The translations under genes and the position numbers were made by a program. This document shows positions 6,811 through 15,864 of a stretch of 18,588 nt of DNA, piece after piece (within the stretch, counting starts at the first letter, position 1; the number at the start of each line of letters is the position of its first letter). The notes beneath the pieces are model-generated. The model did not search any database, was not told where the DNA came from, and saw only the letters and a program-made list of their open reading frames with translations. The DNA is from PALSA-1355 sp031400775. Its GTDB lineage: Bacteria > Planctomycetota > Planctomycetia > Pirellulales > PALSA-1355. The DNA lies in the NCBI GenBank assembly GCA_031400775.1, contig JANNQN010000368.1, positions 1-18,588 on the forward strand, read 5' to 3'.

Positions 6811-6911
6811 GAGCCTGGGGACAATAACGTCGGGGACTGTCCCGATTTTTCGGTGCCCTGGGAGAAAAATGGGACTGTCCCCCTCTCCTGAGACGTTTTG
6901 TCCCCAGGCTC
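6811..6911. repeat. 101-bp imperfect palindromic element (REP/MITE-like)
   Basis: The outer arms GAGCCTGGGGACAA (6811-6824) and TTGTCCCCAGGCTC (6898-6911) are perfectly inverted. With ACGTC/GACGT they extend to a stem of about 20 bp with one bulge. Inside are two copies of the near-palindrome GGGACTGTCCC (6833-6843 and 6871-6881), followed or preceded by TTTTT and AAAAA, which continue the fold around a loop of about 14 nt. The element is intergenic between E and F. Elements with this GGGACAGTCCC core are familiar in many bacterial genomes, where they are often mistaken for coding sequence; the link to REP-associated transposases is my recollection and inference. No obvious target duplication flanks it. 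Confidence 0.75.
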
Positions 6912-6938
6912 TTCGTGGATCGTAGGTAGCCGGCCGTC

Positions 6939-6953
6939 CGGCGGCAACCGCCG
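6939..6953 (-). terminator. GC hairpin right after the stop of gene E
   Basis: CGGCGG-3 nt-CCGCCG lies 2 nt beyond the TGA of gene E. The stem is perfect but has no U tract. With the palindrome beyond it, it may reduce read-through from A-E into F. The remaining spacer (6691-6810) shows no convincing promoter. Confidence 0.4.
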
Positions 6954-6955
6954 CG

Positions 6956-9040
6956 TCACGGGGTGGGCATCAATTTGTCCAATTCCGCCGCCATCCGCGC
7001 CATCACTCCCGACCAATCGCCGGGCGACTCCTGACGAAACAGCCGCATGTTGGGATACCAGGGGCTCGCCTCCCCCTGACGCTGCCAGCGCCACTCGGGC
7101 GCAAAAGCAATCGCCACCCACACTCGTGCCCCCAGTGCTCCGGCCACGTGAGCCATCGACGTATCCGAGGTAATCACCAGGTCCAGGTTCTGGATGATGG
7201 CCGCCGTATCCATGAACGCGCCCTGCTGGCGATCGACATCTTCGCCCAGGTCGACCACCTGGAACCGATCGGCGACCTGGGCCAGTTGCTCGCGTCCGTC
7301 CCCCTGTTGCAGCGAAATCAGGCGCGCTGCGGTTCGTTCGCCCAGCGGCGCGAAATCGGCCAGCGGCACCGAGCGCAGGCTGTTGAGCGGGAACCGATTG
7401 CTGCCCTGCCAGCAAATGCCGATCTTCAGTCCAGCGAGCGGAGCAAGTTCCCGCCGCCACCGCTCGACGAGTTCATTGCGGGCGCGCAAGTAAGGTACTT
7501 CGGCGTCGATAGCCCGCTGATCCGCATAGTACAAGGCGGGCAGCATGACCGTGGGTATGTGTATGTCAAAATCTTCCGGCGTTTGATCGGGCGAAATCAA
7601 CTCGCCGAAACCGGATTCCGCGAGCAAGGGATGCAGCGCGCGCTGTGCGGCCAGCAGAATCCGGCCGGCGCCCCGGCGGCGGACCCACGGCAGATGGCGC
7701 ACGAATTGGATCGTATCGCCCAGGCCGTGGTCGCACACGATCAGGATCGTCCTGCCCTCGAGCGGTTCGCCGTCCCAGAGCGGCTGCGCAAACCGGCTGC
7801 CGTAATAGGAGCCGCACTTCGAGTACCAGGCGTATTCCGGCCAGCCAGCCGCGTAATCTCCCTCGCCCAATAGCAGCATGCCGCGATTGCAATGAGCCTC
7901 AGCGCAGTCGGGCTGCAATTCGAGGATGCGATCGAACCGCGCTTGGGCTTCGTCGTATTGTCCCAGGTTCGTGTGCAGCACGCCCAGATTGCAATGCGCT
8001 TCGGCATAGTCGGGGCGCAAGCGCAGGGCTTCGAGATAACTCTCGCGAGCCTCGTCCCACTTTTTCATCAATTGACAGACCGAGCCCAGGTTGAATTGGC
8101 TGGCCGCGTGTTCTGGATCCAACTCGATGGCGCTGAGGTAGCCCGCCCGCGCGGCTTCCAGGTTGCCGCATTTTTGCAGAGAGGTGGCCAGGTTGAATCG
8201 TGCCTCGGCCAATAGCGGGTCGCTGCGCACCGCCTCGGCAAAGGCCCGCATGGCGCCGTCGCGATCTCCCAGGTCGTCGAGCGTGGTGCCCAGGTTGTTG
8301 TACGCCTGCGCGAAGTTGGTCTCGCACTCGACGGCCTGGCGATAGCTGGCCGCGGCCTGCTGCTTGCGATCGGCGGCTCGCAGGGCATTGCCCAGGTTGT
8401 AGTGCGCCGCCGCCATGGTCGGCTGCAAGCGCACGGCTTGCTCGAAGGACTCGATTGCTCCGTCGATCTCTCCGCTGTCTTGCAGCAGGTTGCCCATGTC
8501 GTTGTGGGCTTCGGCCAGGTCGGGATTACACTCTAGCGCGCGGCGGAATGCGGCCAGCGCCTGCTGGTCGTCCCCTTTTTGCCGCAGCAAGTTAGCCAGC
8601 TCGTTGTGAACTTCGGCCAGGTTCGGCCGTACTCGCAGCACGTGCTTTAGCGCCGCTTCGGCCGCGTCGCGGTCTCCCTCTTGTTGGTATAACAGCCCCA
8701 GGTTGTAGTGCGCGCCCGCCGCGTCGGGGTCCAGCTCGACAGCGCGAAGAAAACAAGCGTTCGCCTGCGACCAATCGCGCTTGGCGAAATACGCTTCGCC
8801 CAGGCTGTTGTGAAATTCGGGTTGCAGCGGATCGATGGCCAGTGCCGCTTGGATTCTCTCGATCGCCAGATCCGTTCGACCACTCTGATGCGCAACCACC
8901 CCCAGCAGGTGCAGCGATGGCGCGTGGCCGGGGTCCGCCGCCAGGATCTGTTGGTAGACGGCCTCGGCCTGGGCCAGCCGCCCCGCGCGATGGTGCGCGA
9001 CAGCCAGTTCGAACGCGGCGGGTAAGGAGACGGTCGTCAT
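6956..9040 (-). CDS. TPR-glycosyltransferase E (11 TPRs + GT9-like domain)
   Basis: The 694-residue protein has a 40-residue TPR cap, ten further 34-residue TPRs (to about 380) and a half repeat, then the same GT-B-like domain as D and F (about 410-694). Motifs are DHGLGD at 437-442, where D and F have EQGLGD, ICWQGSNRF near 542-550, and ITSDTSMAHVAGALG at 623-637. The altered glycine loop (EQ to DH) and the shorter R-S-V region make it the most divergent of the three GT9-like copies. Six of repeats 2-11 carry the ladder Asn. The frame opens at 9184, but those first 48 codons overlap the end of gene D and code for Arg-rich junk-like sequence. ATG 9040, giving MTTVSLPAAFELAVAHHRAG, matches the paralogs and sits 10 bp after the stop of D, suggesting translational coupling. 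A hairpin and a palindromic repeat follow it. Substrates unknown. Confidence 0.85.
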   Translation of the reverse strand: MTTVSLPAAFELAVAHHRAGRLAQAEAVYQQILAADPGHAPSLHLLGVVAHQSGRTDLAIERIQAALAIDPLQPEFHNSLGEAYFAKRDWSQANACFLRAVELDPDAAGAHYNLGLLYQQEGDRDAAEAALKHVLRVRPNLAEVHNELANLLRQKGDDQQALAAFRRALECNPDLAEAHNDMGNLLQDSGEIDGAIESFEQAVRLQPTMAAAHYNLGNALRAADRKQQAAASYRQAVECETNFAQAYNNLGTTLDDLGDRDGAMRAFAEAVRSDPLLAEARFNLATSLQKCGNLEAARAGYLSAIELDPEHAASQFNLGSVCQLMKKWDEARESYLEALRLRPDYAEAHCNLGVLHTNLGQYDEAQARFDRILELQPDCAEAHCNRGMLLLGEGDYAAGWPEYAWYSKCGSYYGSRFAQPLWDGEPLEGRTILIVCDHGLGDTIQFVRHLPWVRRRGAGRILLAAQRALHPLLAESGFGELISPDQTPEDFDIHIPTVMLPALYYADQRAIDAEVPYLRARNELVERWRRELAPLAGLKIGICWQGSNRFPLNSLRSVPLADFAPLGERTAARLISLQQGDGREQLAQVADRFQVVDLGEDVDRQQGAFMDTAAIIQNLDLVITSDTSMAHVAGALGARVWVAIAFAPEWRWQRQGEASPWYPNMRLFRQESPGDWSGVMARMAAELDKLMPTP

Positions 9041-9050
9041 AGGCACATCA

Positions 9051-11333
9051 TCATGCACCACGAGCCCCGACCTGCGCCGCCAGTTGCCGGGCCATGTCGC
9101 TAAACGGCGTGCTCCAATCGCCCGCCGCCGGTTGGCGAAACAATCGCATCGTGGGGTACCAGGGCGAATCCTCCCGCGCGACAAACCACCGCCAGTCGGG
9201 CGAAGCGCACAGCGCGACCCAAACCGGAACGCCCAGCGCGCCAGCCAGGTGCGCCGTAGCAGTGTCCGAAGTGATCACCAGATCCAGGTTCTTCATCACC
9301 GCGGCGGTGTCCATGAACGCGCCCGACGCTTCATCCAGCCCCGAGCCGAGATCTTCCACCGCGAAGCCCGCTGCTGCTTGCGCGACCTGCTCCATCGCCG
9401 GTTTTTGCAGGCTGATCAGCCGCACGCCTTCGACTTCGGCCAGCGGCGCGAATCGTTTCAGCGGAATCGAGCGCATGCGATCGAAGGCATACTCCGGATT
9501 GCCTTGCCAGGCGATGCCGACCCGAAAACCCGCTCGGGCCGAAAGCTTGTCGCTCCACTGTTGCATCAGCCCCGGATCGGCCGCCAGGTAAGGCGAAGTG
9601 ACACCCAGGCTCTCGGCGGTGACGCCCAGCACGCTGGGCAAGTTGAGCAGCGGCAAGTACACATCATATGGCGGCAGCTCGTCGCCGGCGGCAAACACGT
9701 CGTCGACGCCGGAGGTTTTCAACAGCGGCGCGAGCGACGGCTGCGACTCGAACAACACCCGGCCGCCGAGCTTTCGCACGGCGCTCAAGAATCGCACGAA
9801 CATCATCGTATCGCCCAGACCCTGCTCGGCGTGGACCAGTAGCGTGCGCCCGGCCAGTGGCGAGCCGTCCCATAGCGGCTTGCCGAAAACGCGGCCGCGA
9901 AAATGTTGGCACTTGAGCCGCCAGACATACTCGGGCCAGGCCTCGGCGAATTTCTCCTGACTCAAATACAACAGCGCCAGGTTGTAGTGTGCCTCGGGAA
10001 AGTCGGGCCGCAGACGCAGGCTGGCCTGATAGCAGGCCAGTGCGCGGGCCGCTTTGCCTTGTTCCTGCAGCACCGCCCCCAAATTGCTGTAGGCCTCGGC
10101 CGAGTCGGGCTTCGAGCGCAAGGCTTTCTGGTAACAAGCGACAGTCTCGGGGAGTTGTCCCTGCTGTTGCAGCACCGAACCCAGGTTCATCAAGGCCTCG
10201 GCCTGGTCGGGGTGAATGCCGACGGCCCGCTCGTAGCAGGCAATCGCCTCGGCCGTGTTTCCTAGTTGTTTGTAGACGTTGCCCAAATTGTTGTGCGCCA
10301 ACGCCATGTCGGGGCGCAATCGGATGGCCTCGCGATAGGCTTCGGCCGCTTGTTCGCGATCGCCGAGCTCTTGCAGCACGGTGCCCAGGTTGTAGTGCGC
10401 GTCGGCCATGGTGGGCTTACAGCGAATCGCCTGGCGATATTTTTCGGCAGCCTCGGCGACGCGCTGTTGCCGTTTGAGCGCCGTGCCCCAATTGTAATAC
10501 GCCTCTGCATATGCGGGCACGTGACGCAGCGCCTGCTGATACAACTCGATGGCCGCCTCGAGCTTGTTTTGTCCCTGGTACAGCGTGCCCAGACTGCAAG
10601 CCGCCTCAGCCATGTTCGGACGCAGCCTCAAGGCCTCGCGATAAGCCGTTTCGGCCTCGGGCCACTTGCGCTGCTCGTGCAGCACCAGGGCCAGGCCGTA
10701 GTGGGCCTCGGTGTAGTCCTTCTGGATCGCCACGGCTTGTTCGAAGGCGGCGCGCGACTCGCCAAGCTGCTTCTCGTGCGCCAGTGCCACGCCCAGGTTG
10801 TAAAATCCGCGGGCATAGCGGGGTTCGACCTCGATGGCCGTGCGAAAACAGGCGATCGCTTGCGGCCAGTTTCCTTGCTCTTGAAAAGCGGTGCCGAGGT
10901 TGTTGTGGGCGTCGGCATAGTTGGCGTTTTTGGCGATCGCCTTTTGGTAGAGCGCAATCGCCTCGGGCAATTTGCCTTGCGATTGCAGCATTGTGCCCAG
11001 GTTGTTTTGGGCCTCGGCCAGATCGGGCTGCAAGCGCAGCGCCTGCTCGTAGGATTGCTGCGCTTCGGCGAGCCGCCCCATGCCGCGATAGGCCGCGCCG
11101 AGATTGACGTGAAAGGCCGCTTGCCGCCCGTCGAGCCGCACCGCGACGGAAATCCGCTCGACCGCCAGGTCGTAGCGTCCCAATTGGAGCGATATCAGCC
11201 CCCATAGATGCGCCGCCCCAGCGTGCTGGGGATTGGCTTGCAATACCTGTCGATAGATGGATTCGGCCTGCTGCAATTGCCCGGCGCGGTGATGTGCCAG
11301 ACCAAGCTCGACGGCTTCCGGAATAGTTGTCAT
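9051..11333 (-). CDS. TPR-glycosyltransferase D (13 TPRs + GT9-like domain)
   Basis: The 760-residue protein has a 38-residue cap (MTTIPEAVELGLAHHRAG), twelve further 34-residue TPRs (to about 446), a half repeat, then a GT9-like domain (about 480-760). It shows HAEQGLGD ending at 508, RVGIAWQGNPEYAFDRMRSI near 604-622 and ITSDTATAHLAGALG at 687-701, with DSPWYPTMRLFRQ near the end. Nine of repeats 2-13 have the ladder Asn, so it probably binds an extended peptide much as OGT does; that is inference. It is the first GT9-like member after three GT41 members, 17 bp downstream of C and 10 bp upstream of E, so the catalytic type changes within one operon. No signal sequence or membrane helix is visible. 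The start is secure: the open frame begins at this ATG and aligns with the paralogs. Confidence 0.87.
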   Translation of the reverse strand: MTTIPEAVELGLAHHRAGQLQQAESIYRQVLQANPQHAGAAHLWGLISLQLGRYDLAVERISVAVRLDGRQAAFHVNLGAAYRGMGRLAEAQQSYEQALRLQPDLAEAQNNLGTMLQSQGKLPEAIALYQKAIAKNANYADAHNNLGTAFQEQGNWPQAIACFRTAIEVEPRYARGFYNLGVALAHEKQLGESRAAFEQAVAIQKDYTEAHYGLALVLHEQRKWPEAETAYREALRLRPNMAEAACSLGTLYQGQNKLEAAIELYQQALRHVPAYAEAYYNWGTALKRQQRVAEAAEKYRQAIRCKPTMADAHYNLGTVLQELGDREQAAEAYREAIRLRPDMALAHNNLGNVYKQLGNTAEAIACYERAVGIHPDQAEALMNLGSVLQQQGQLPETVACYQKALRSKPDSAEAYSNLGAVLQEQGKAARALACYQASLRLRPDFPEAHYNLALLYLSQEKFAEAWPEYVWRLKCQHFRGRVFGKPLWDGSPLAGRTLLVHAEQGLGDTMMFVRFLSAVRKLGGRVLFESQPSLAPLLKTSGVDDVFAAGDELPPYDVYLPLLNLPSVLGVTAESLGVTSPYLAADPGLMQQWSDKLSARAGFRVGIAWQGNPEYAFDRMRSIPLKRFAPLAEVEGVRLISLQKPAMEQVAQAAAGFAVEDLGSGLDEASGAFMDTAAVMKNLDLVITSDTATAHLAGALGVPVWVALCASPDWRWFVAREDSPWYPTMRLFRQPAAGDWSTPFSDMARQLAAQVGARGA

Positions 11334-11350
11334 CGTCTATCGCCTGGACT

Positions 11351-13618
11351 TCAGGTCCTGCCGCACCATTGGTGCCACATTTGCCGGTAAGCGTTTTCCA
11401 CATGGCGGGCAAAGGCCTGCGCGTCGACGAGCGGCGAATCGGCCATGCGGGACCGCAGGCCGCGCCGCAGCTCGGCCAGTTTCGGCAGATCGCCCGCCAG
11501 TCGAGCCACGATCTCGATGTATTCTTCGTCGCTGCGCGCGATCAGGTCCTCGAGTCCCAGGTTCACGAGCGCCGATCCGCCGAAGCGCGAGGCATAGCTC
11601 GAACCCTGCCGCACGACCGAGGGCACACCCATCCACAGCGCGTTGCAAATCGTGGTGTGACCATTGAAAGGAAACGAATCCAGCGCAATGTCGATCCGAT
11701 GGTGCAGCCGCAGGTACGCGTCGGGCAGCCGCCAGTTGACGATTTCCACCCGCGCCGGGTCGATGCCCGCGGCCGACATCGCATCGAGCACGCGGTCTTC
11801 GAACGCGCCGGGTCGATACGCCAACACGACCAATTGCGCATTGGGCACGGCGCCTAGCAATCGGCTCCACATCTGGATCGTCTCGGGCGTGGTCTTTGCC
11901 AGAAAGTTCAGCCAGCCCAGCGTAACGCGCCCCGACGCGAGCGCCGGCAGCTCGTTTACCTCGGGCGCCGCTTCCGGTGGCCGGTAGCAGAAAAAACTGC
12001 CCGGCAAGCGCACGAGCTTTTCGGTGTAGAACTCGTCGGTCGTGCCCGGCGGATCGGCGTGTGCGTCGGTCAGCCGATAATCCATGGCCGTCATGCCGGT
12101 CGAATTCTGATAACCCAGGTACGTGACCTGCACGGGCGCCGGTTTTCTGGCGAATACGCTCAGCCGATTGCCGCCGATGTGGCCGGTCAAATCGATAAGG
12201 ATATCGATCTGATCCTCGCGGATCTGTTGGGCCACGGCCTCGTCGGACATGCCCTCGATCGGGCGCCAGGCGGCAGATCGCTGAAATTGCTCGGTGATCG
12301 CGTCGGTATCGCGCGAATTGGAATAGGCGAACACCTCAAACTGATCGCGATCGTGGGCCGTCAACAGCGGCAGGCTGAAGAAGCTCACCGAGTGCTCGCG
12401 GAAATGGGCCGAGACGTATCCCACCCGCAATCGGCGCTCGGGATCGTGATCGTTCTGGTGCGGCTGCGCCAGGGCCGTGAGCGGTTCGGCGTGGCGCTTG
12501 GCCCAGGCTCGGTGTTCGGCGAACAGTTGCGCCGCGCTCTGGGCCGGATGAAAGTTGAGGACATAAAGCAGATTGCTATGCGTCTCGGGACTATCGGGCT
12601 TGAGCTCGACCGCCCGGCGGTAGGCGGCGATTGCGCCGTCCAGGTCTCCCTGGGCCTGAAGCGCGGCGGCCAGGTGTGCGGCGGCCGACGGCGAGTCGCC
12701 CTGCAGCGCCACGGCCGCGCGGCTGGCGGCCGTCGCCTGGTCTGGGTCTTCCTGCGCCAGGTAAAGATTGGCAAGGCACAAGTGCGCGTCGATCATCGCG
12801 GGGTCCAAGCGGGCCGCTTCCTTGAACGAAGCAAGCGCTTCGCCGGCGCGGCCGCGGTCCCGTTCGAGCAGGCCCAGGTTGTAATGGGCCTCGGCCAGCT
12901 CGGGCGCCAGACGCAAGGCCTGGGCATATTCGGCGGCGGCCAGATCCGATTCTCCGCGGGCCCGATGGGCGCGCCCCAACTGATAATGCGCTTGCGCCGA
13001 ATCCGGATCCAAGCGGACGGCCATCTGAAAACAGGCGATCGCTCCCAGCGCGTTTTTCTGCGCGCGCAAACACTTGCCAAACGCCAGGTACACCAGCGGA
13101 TCTTCCGGCGCAATCTTGGCGGCCGTTGCAAAGGCCGTCTCGGCCTCGGTCAGTTTTCCTTGCGACTGCAGCGTCTTGCCGAGGTTCATGGCCGCTTCCG
13201 GGTGCTCGGCGTTCCATTGCAACGCTTCGCGAAAGCACTCGCTGGCCTCGTCCAGTTGTCCGGCCGCCTGCAAGAGTGTGCCGAGGTTGTTGTGTGCGTC
13301 GGCCGTTTCCGGATTCAACTCGAGCGCCTTGCGATAGGCCGCGATCGCTTCGCTGCTCTTGCCCAACGTGCGATAGACCTCGCCCAAGTCGGCCGAAAAG
13401 GGGGCGTGGAAGGCGTCGATCTTGACGGCCTCTTTCAACATAAACTCGGCCACGTCGAGTTTGCCGGCCTGAAACGCGATCAGCCCCAACAGATGCACGG
13501 CGCCGGCGTGCCGCGGGTGGATTTGCAGCACGCGGCGGTACATCTGCTCGGCCTGCAGTAGCCGTCCGGCCCGGTGGTGTTCCAATCCGGCTTGCAATGC
13601 TTCGGGAATGCTCGTCAT
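11351..13618 (-). CDS. TPR-glycosyltransferase C (10 TPRs + SPINDLY/OGT-like GT41 domain)
   Basis: The 755-residue protein has ten TPRs (residues 1-344), the linker ETHSNLLYVLNFHP, then a GT41 catalytic region (about 395-755). OGT-family marks are RVGYVSAHFREHSVSFF with His409, VQVTYLGYQNSTGMTAMDY near 496-514, LNFLAK with Lys575, and FNGHTTICNALWMG (H654, T655, T656). SYASRFGGSAL comes next, and the protein closes with YRQMWHQWC, like the end of human OGT. Two binding positions differ from the family: Phe572 where human OGT has Gln839, and Asn659 where it has Asp925, which contacts the UDP ribose. Donor preference may therefore be changed or activity reduced. Only three of repeats 2-10 keep the ladder Asn. 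AGGA lies 5 nt before the ATG. It sits 37 bp after B and 17 bp before D. Soluble, no signal peptide. Confidence 0.92.
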   Translation of the reverse strand: MTSIPEALQAGLEHHRAGRLLQAEQMYRRVLQIHPRHAGAVHLLGLIAFQAGKLDVAEFMLKEAVKIDAFHAPFSADLGEVYRTLGKSSEAIAAYRKALELNPETADAHNNLGTLLQAAGQLDEASECFREALQWNAEHPEAAMNLGKTLQSQGKLTEAETAFATAAKIAPEDPLVYLAFGKCLRAQKNALGAIACFQMAVRLDPDSAQAHYQLGRAHRARGESDLAAAEYAQALRLAPELAEAHYNLGLLERDRGRAGEALASFKEAARLDPAMIDAHLCLANLYLAQEDPDQATAASRAAVALQGDSPSAAAHLAAALQAQGDLDGAIAAYRRAVELKPDSPETHSNLLYVLNFHPAQSAAQLFAEHRAWAKRHAEPLTALAQPHQNDHDPERRLRVGYVSAHFREHSVSFFSLPLLTAHDRDQFEVFAYSNSRDTDAITEQFQRSAAWRPIEGMSDEAVAQQIREDQIDILIDLTGHIGGNRLSVFARKPAPVQVTYLGYQNSTGMTAMDYRLTDAHADPPGTTDEFYTEKLVRLPGSFFCYRPPEAAPEVNELPALASGRVTLGWLNFLAKTTPETIQMWSRLLGAVPNAQLVVLAYRPGAFEDRVLDAMSAAGIDPARVEIVNWRLPDAYLRLHHRIDIALDSFPFNGHTTICNALWMGVPSVVRQGSSYASRFGGSALVNLGLEDLIARSDEEYIEIVARLAGDLPKLAELRRGLRSRMADSPLVDAQAFARHVENAYRQMWHQWCGRT

Positions 13619-13655
13619 GGATGTCCTGTCGAAAGCCTCGTGTCGCGGTCCATCA

Positions 13656-15857
13656 TCAAATGGATTGTCGCATTTTAGCGGTTCCCTCGCCGTCGTGCGC
13701 GCACCAGGCGCGCCACATCCGTCGGTAGGCGGCCTCCAATCGACGGGTGAACCCGTCGGCGTCCATCAACACCGAAGTCCGCATTCGCTCTCGCAAGCCA
13801 CTTCGCAAGGCGGTCAGCCGCGGCAAATCGCCCGCCAAGGCCGTGGCGATCTGAATGTATTGGCTCTGCGATCCCGCGATAAGGTCTCTCAGTCCGAGAT
13901 TGATCGGCGCCGTGCCGCCAAACCGCGACGCATACGTGTTCCCTTCCAGCATAATCGAGGGCACGCCCATCCACAGCGCATCGCAGACCGTGGTGTGCCC
14001 GTTGAACGGAAACGTGTCCAGGGCGATGTCGATCTCGTGGTGCAGCCGCAGGTATTCGTCGCGCGGCCGCTTGTTGACGACCCGCAGGCGGGCCGGATCG
14101 ATGCCCGAGCGGGCCATTATATCCCGCACATTCGATTCGAACCGACCCGGAGCATATCCCAGCACCAGCAATCGCGATTTCGGCGTCGATTTCAAGATTT
14201 GCGCCCAGACTTGCAACGTCTCGGGCCGCAGCTTGTTGATGTGATTGAAAGAGGCAAAGGTTATGAATCCGTTGGTTGCCGCGGGCAGCGCGTTGACCTC
14301 CGGCGCTTGCGGGCTCGGCGCGAAGCAAAAAAAACTCTCCGGCAGCCGCTCCAACCGTTCGCTGTATTGAGTCTCCGTCATGCCGGGCGGATCGGCATGG
14401 TCGTCGGTCAGGCGGTAGTCCATGGCCGACATGCCGGTCGTGTTCTGATAACCCAGGTACGTCACTTGCACCGGGGCCGGCTTGCGCGCGAAGACGAGCA
14501 GGCGGTTGCCGCCGATGTGCCCGGCCAGGTCGACCAGAATATCGATCCGATCGTCGCGCACCTGCTGGACGACCTGCTGGTCGGAAAGACCCACGATCTC
14601 GCGCCAGCCGTCGGCGCGAGCCCGAAATCGCTCGGTGCAGGCGTCGGCGACGCGGGTGTCGCTGTAGCAAAAGATCTCGAACTCTTGGCGGTCGTGCGCC
14701 AGGATCATCGGCTCGCTGAAAAAACTGACGGCATGCTCGCGAAAGTGGGGCGAGACGTAGCCCACGCGCAATCGCAGCTGGGGATTCCGATCGGGCGCAT
14801 GCGGCGCGGCGGCGGCCGTGAGCGGCTCGGCATGCCGCTGGGCCCAGGCGCGATGCTCGGCAAACAGTTTGGCCGCGTCGATGTGCGGATCGAAATTCAG
14901 GGCATAGAGCAGATTGCTGTGTTCGCCCGCGTTGGTCGGATTGACGGCCACCGCGCGGCGGTAAGTTGCGATGGCGGCATCGGCTTCGCCTTGCAGTTGC
15001 AGCGCGGCGGCCAAGCGCGCCAGCGCCAGCGGCGCATCGGGAGCCAGCGACAGCGCCGCGCGCGCCGCCGCCAAGGCTTCGTCAGGGCGAGCCAGCGAAA
15101 GGTAGCAATTGGAAAGTGCCAGGTGCGCCTCGACCAGCCCAGGCATGATGCGCAGCGCCGCTTGCAAACTGCCGACGGCCTCGGGCAGCCGATCGAGCAG
15201 CCGCAGGGCCACTCCCAGGTTGTAGTGCGCCTGCGGCAAGTTCGGATCGCGCTCGATTGCGCGGCGATAAGCGGCGACGGCCTCGTCCAGCCTGCCTTGT
15301 CCCTGGCAAACCGCACCCACGCCACAATGGGCCCACGGCGATTGCGGATACATCTGCGCAGCCGCTTCGAATTGGACGCCGGCCAGGTCGAGCTTGCCTT
15401 GGCCGTGGAGCGCCTGGCCCAAGTGCAGCGACGCGTCGAGATGACCGGGCGCCAGCCTGATCGTTTCGGAAAACTCCTGGGCTGCGGCGGGCAGGTCACC
15501 CCCAGCTTCCAGCAATCGCCCCAAGACGAAATGAACCTCGGCCGCGTCCGGCGTCAGTTGCAGGAGTCGGTTGGCGCTGGCGATCGCCTCGGCCAGTCGT
15601 CCGCTGGCGCGGAGCACTTCGGTCAGCGTGGCGTGAAACTCGGGCCGCTGGCCGTCGATGCGGATGGCGGCGCTAAGCTGCTCGGCGGCCAGTTGATATT
15701 GACCGAGCTGAAAGTTCGCCGTGCCCAGCAGGTGCAAGGTTTGGGCATGGCGAGGGTTGGCTTCCAGTATCTGTCGGTAGATGCTCGCCGCCCGCTCCAC
15801 GTCCCCTGCTCGATGGAGCTCGACGGCCGTCGTCAGTGCTTCGTTGATGGTTTGCAT
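13656..15857 (-). CDS. TPR-glycosyltransferase B (9 TPRs + SPINDLY/OGT-like GT41 domain)
   Basis: The 733-residue protein has nine TPRs (1-310), the linker GEHSNLLYALNFDP, then GT41 (about 360-720). Key residues are His375 in HFREHAVSFF, Lys542 in SFNHINKLRP, and H621, T622, T623 and Asp626 in FNGHTTVCDALWMG. It has YASRFGGTAP and the terminal LEAAYRRMWRAWC with a short extra tail (AHDGEGTAKMRQSI). The expected reaction is transfer of a sugar such as GlcNAc or fucose from a nucleotide donor to Ser/Thr of cytoplasmic proteins, as for OGT and SPINDLY; the donor cannot be read. Its TPR surface is atypical: the ladder Asn survives in only one of repeats 2-9. The ATG at 15857 is 7 bp after the stop of A with no clear ribosome site, so coupling to A is likely. 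A full-length antisense open frame covers it but is a codon-bias shadow. Confidence 0.92.
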   Translation of the reverse strand: MQTINEALTTAVELHRAGDVERAASIYRQILEANPRHAQTLHLLGTANFQLGQYQLAAEQLSAAIRIDGQRPEFHATLTEVLRASGRLAEAIASANRLLQLTPDAAEVHFVLGRLLEAGGDLPAAAQEFSETIRLAPGHLDASLHLGQALHGQGKLDLAGVQFEAAAQMYPQSPWAHCGVGAVCQGQGRLDEAVAAYRRAIERDPNLPQAHYNLGVALRLLDRLPEAVGSLQAALRIMPGLVEAHLALSNCYLSLARPDEALAAARAALSLAPDAPLALARLAAALQLQGEADAAIATYRRAVAVNPTNAGEHSNLLYALNFDPHIDAAKLFAEHRAWAQRHAEPLTAAAAPHAPDRNPQLRLRVGYVSPHFREHAVSFFSEPMILAHDRQEFEIFCYSDTRVADACTERFRARADGWREIVGLSDQQVVQQVRDDRIDILVDLAGHIGGNRLLVFARKPAPVQVTYLGYQNTTGMSAMDYRLTDDHADPPGMTETQYSERLERLPESFFCFAPSPQAPEVNALPAATNGFITFASFNHINKLRPETLQVWAQILKSTPKSRLLVLGYAPGRFESNVRDIMARSGIDPARLRVVNKRPRDEYLRLHHEIDIALDTFPFNGHTTVCDALWMGVPSIMLEGNTYASRFGGTAPINLGLRDLIAGSQSQYIQIATALAGDLPRLTALRSGLRERMRTSVLMDADGFTRRLEAAYRRMWRAWCAHDGEGTAKMRQSI

Positions 15858-15864
15858 GGTTGAT

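Noticed and set aside
6687..7460. 257-codon minus-strand frame running through the palindromic element
   Set aside because: It is out of frame with gene E and crosses a non-coding palindrome. Spurious peptides of the type GTVPFF-SQGTEKSGQSP are a known by-product of such repeats.
9041..9184. N-terminal extension of gene E (48 codons) and similar extensions of F (6691-6753) and A (18436-18516)
   Set aside because: They have no similarity to the shared paralog start, and in E the extension overlaps the end of gene D. The downstream ATGs align all six proteins.
13608..15863. 751-codon plus-strand open frame covering all of gene B, and similar ones at 16327-18441 and 12059-13561
   Set aside because: They are codon-for-codon antisense to the TPR-glycosyltransferase genes. 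In this GC-rich genome Leu TTA/CTA and Ser TCA codons are rare, so the antisense frame stays open. The translations match no family, while the minus strand encodes clear TPR and GT41 domains.
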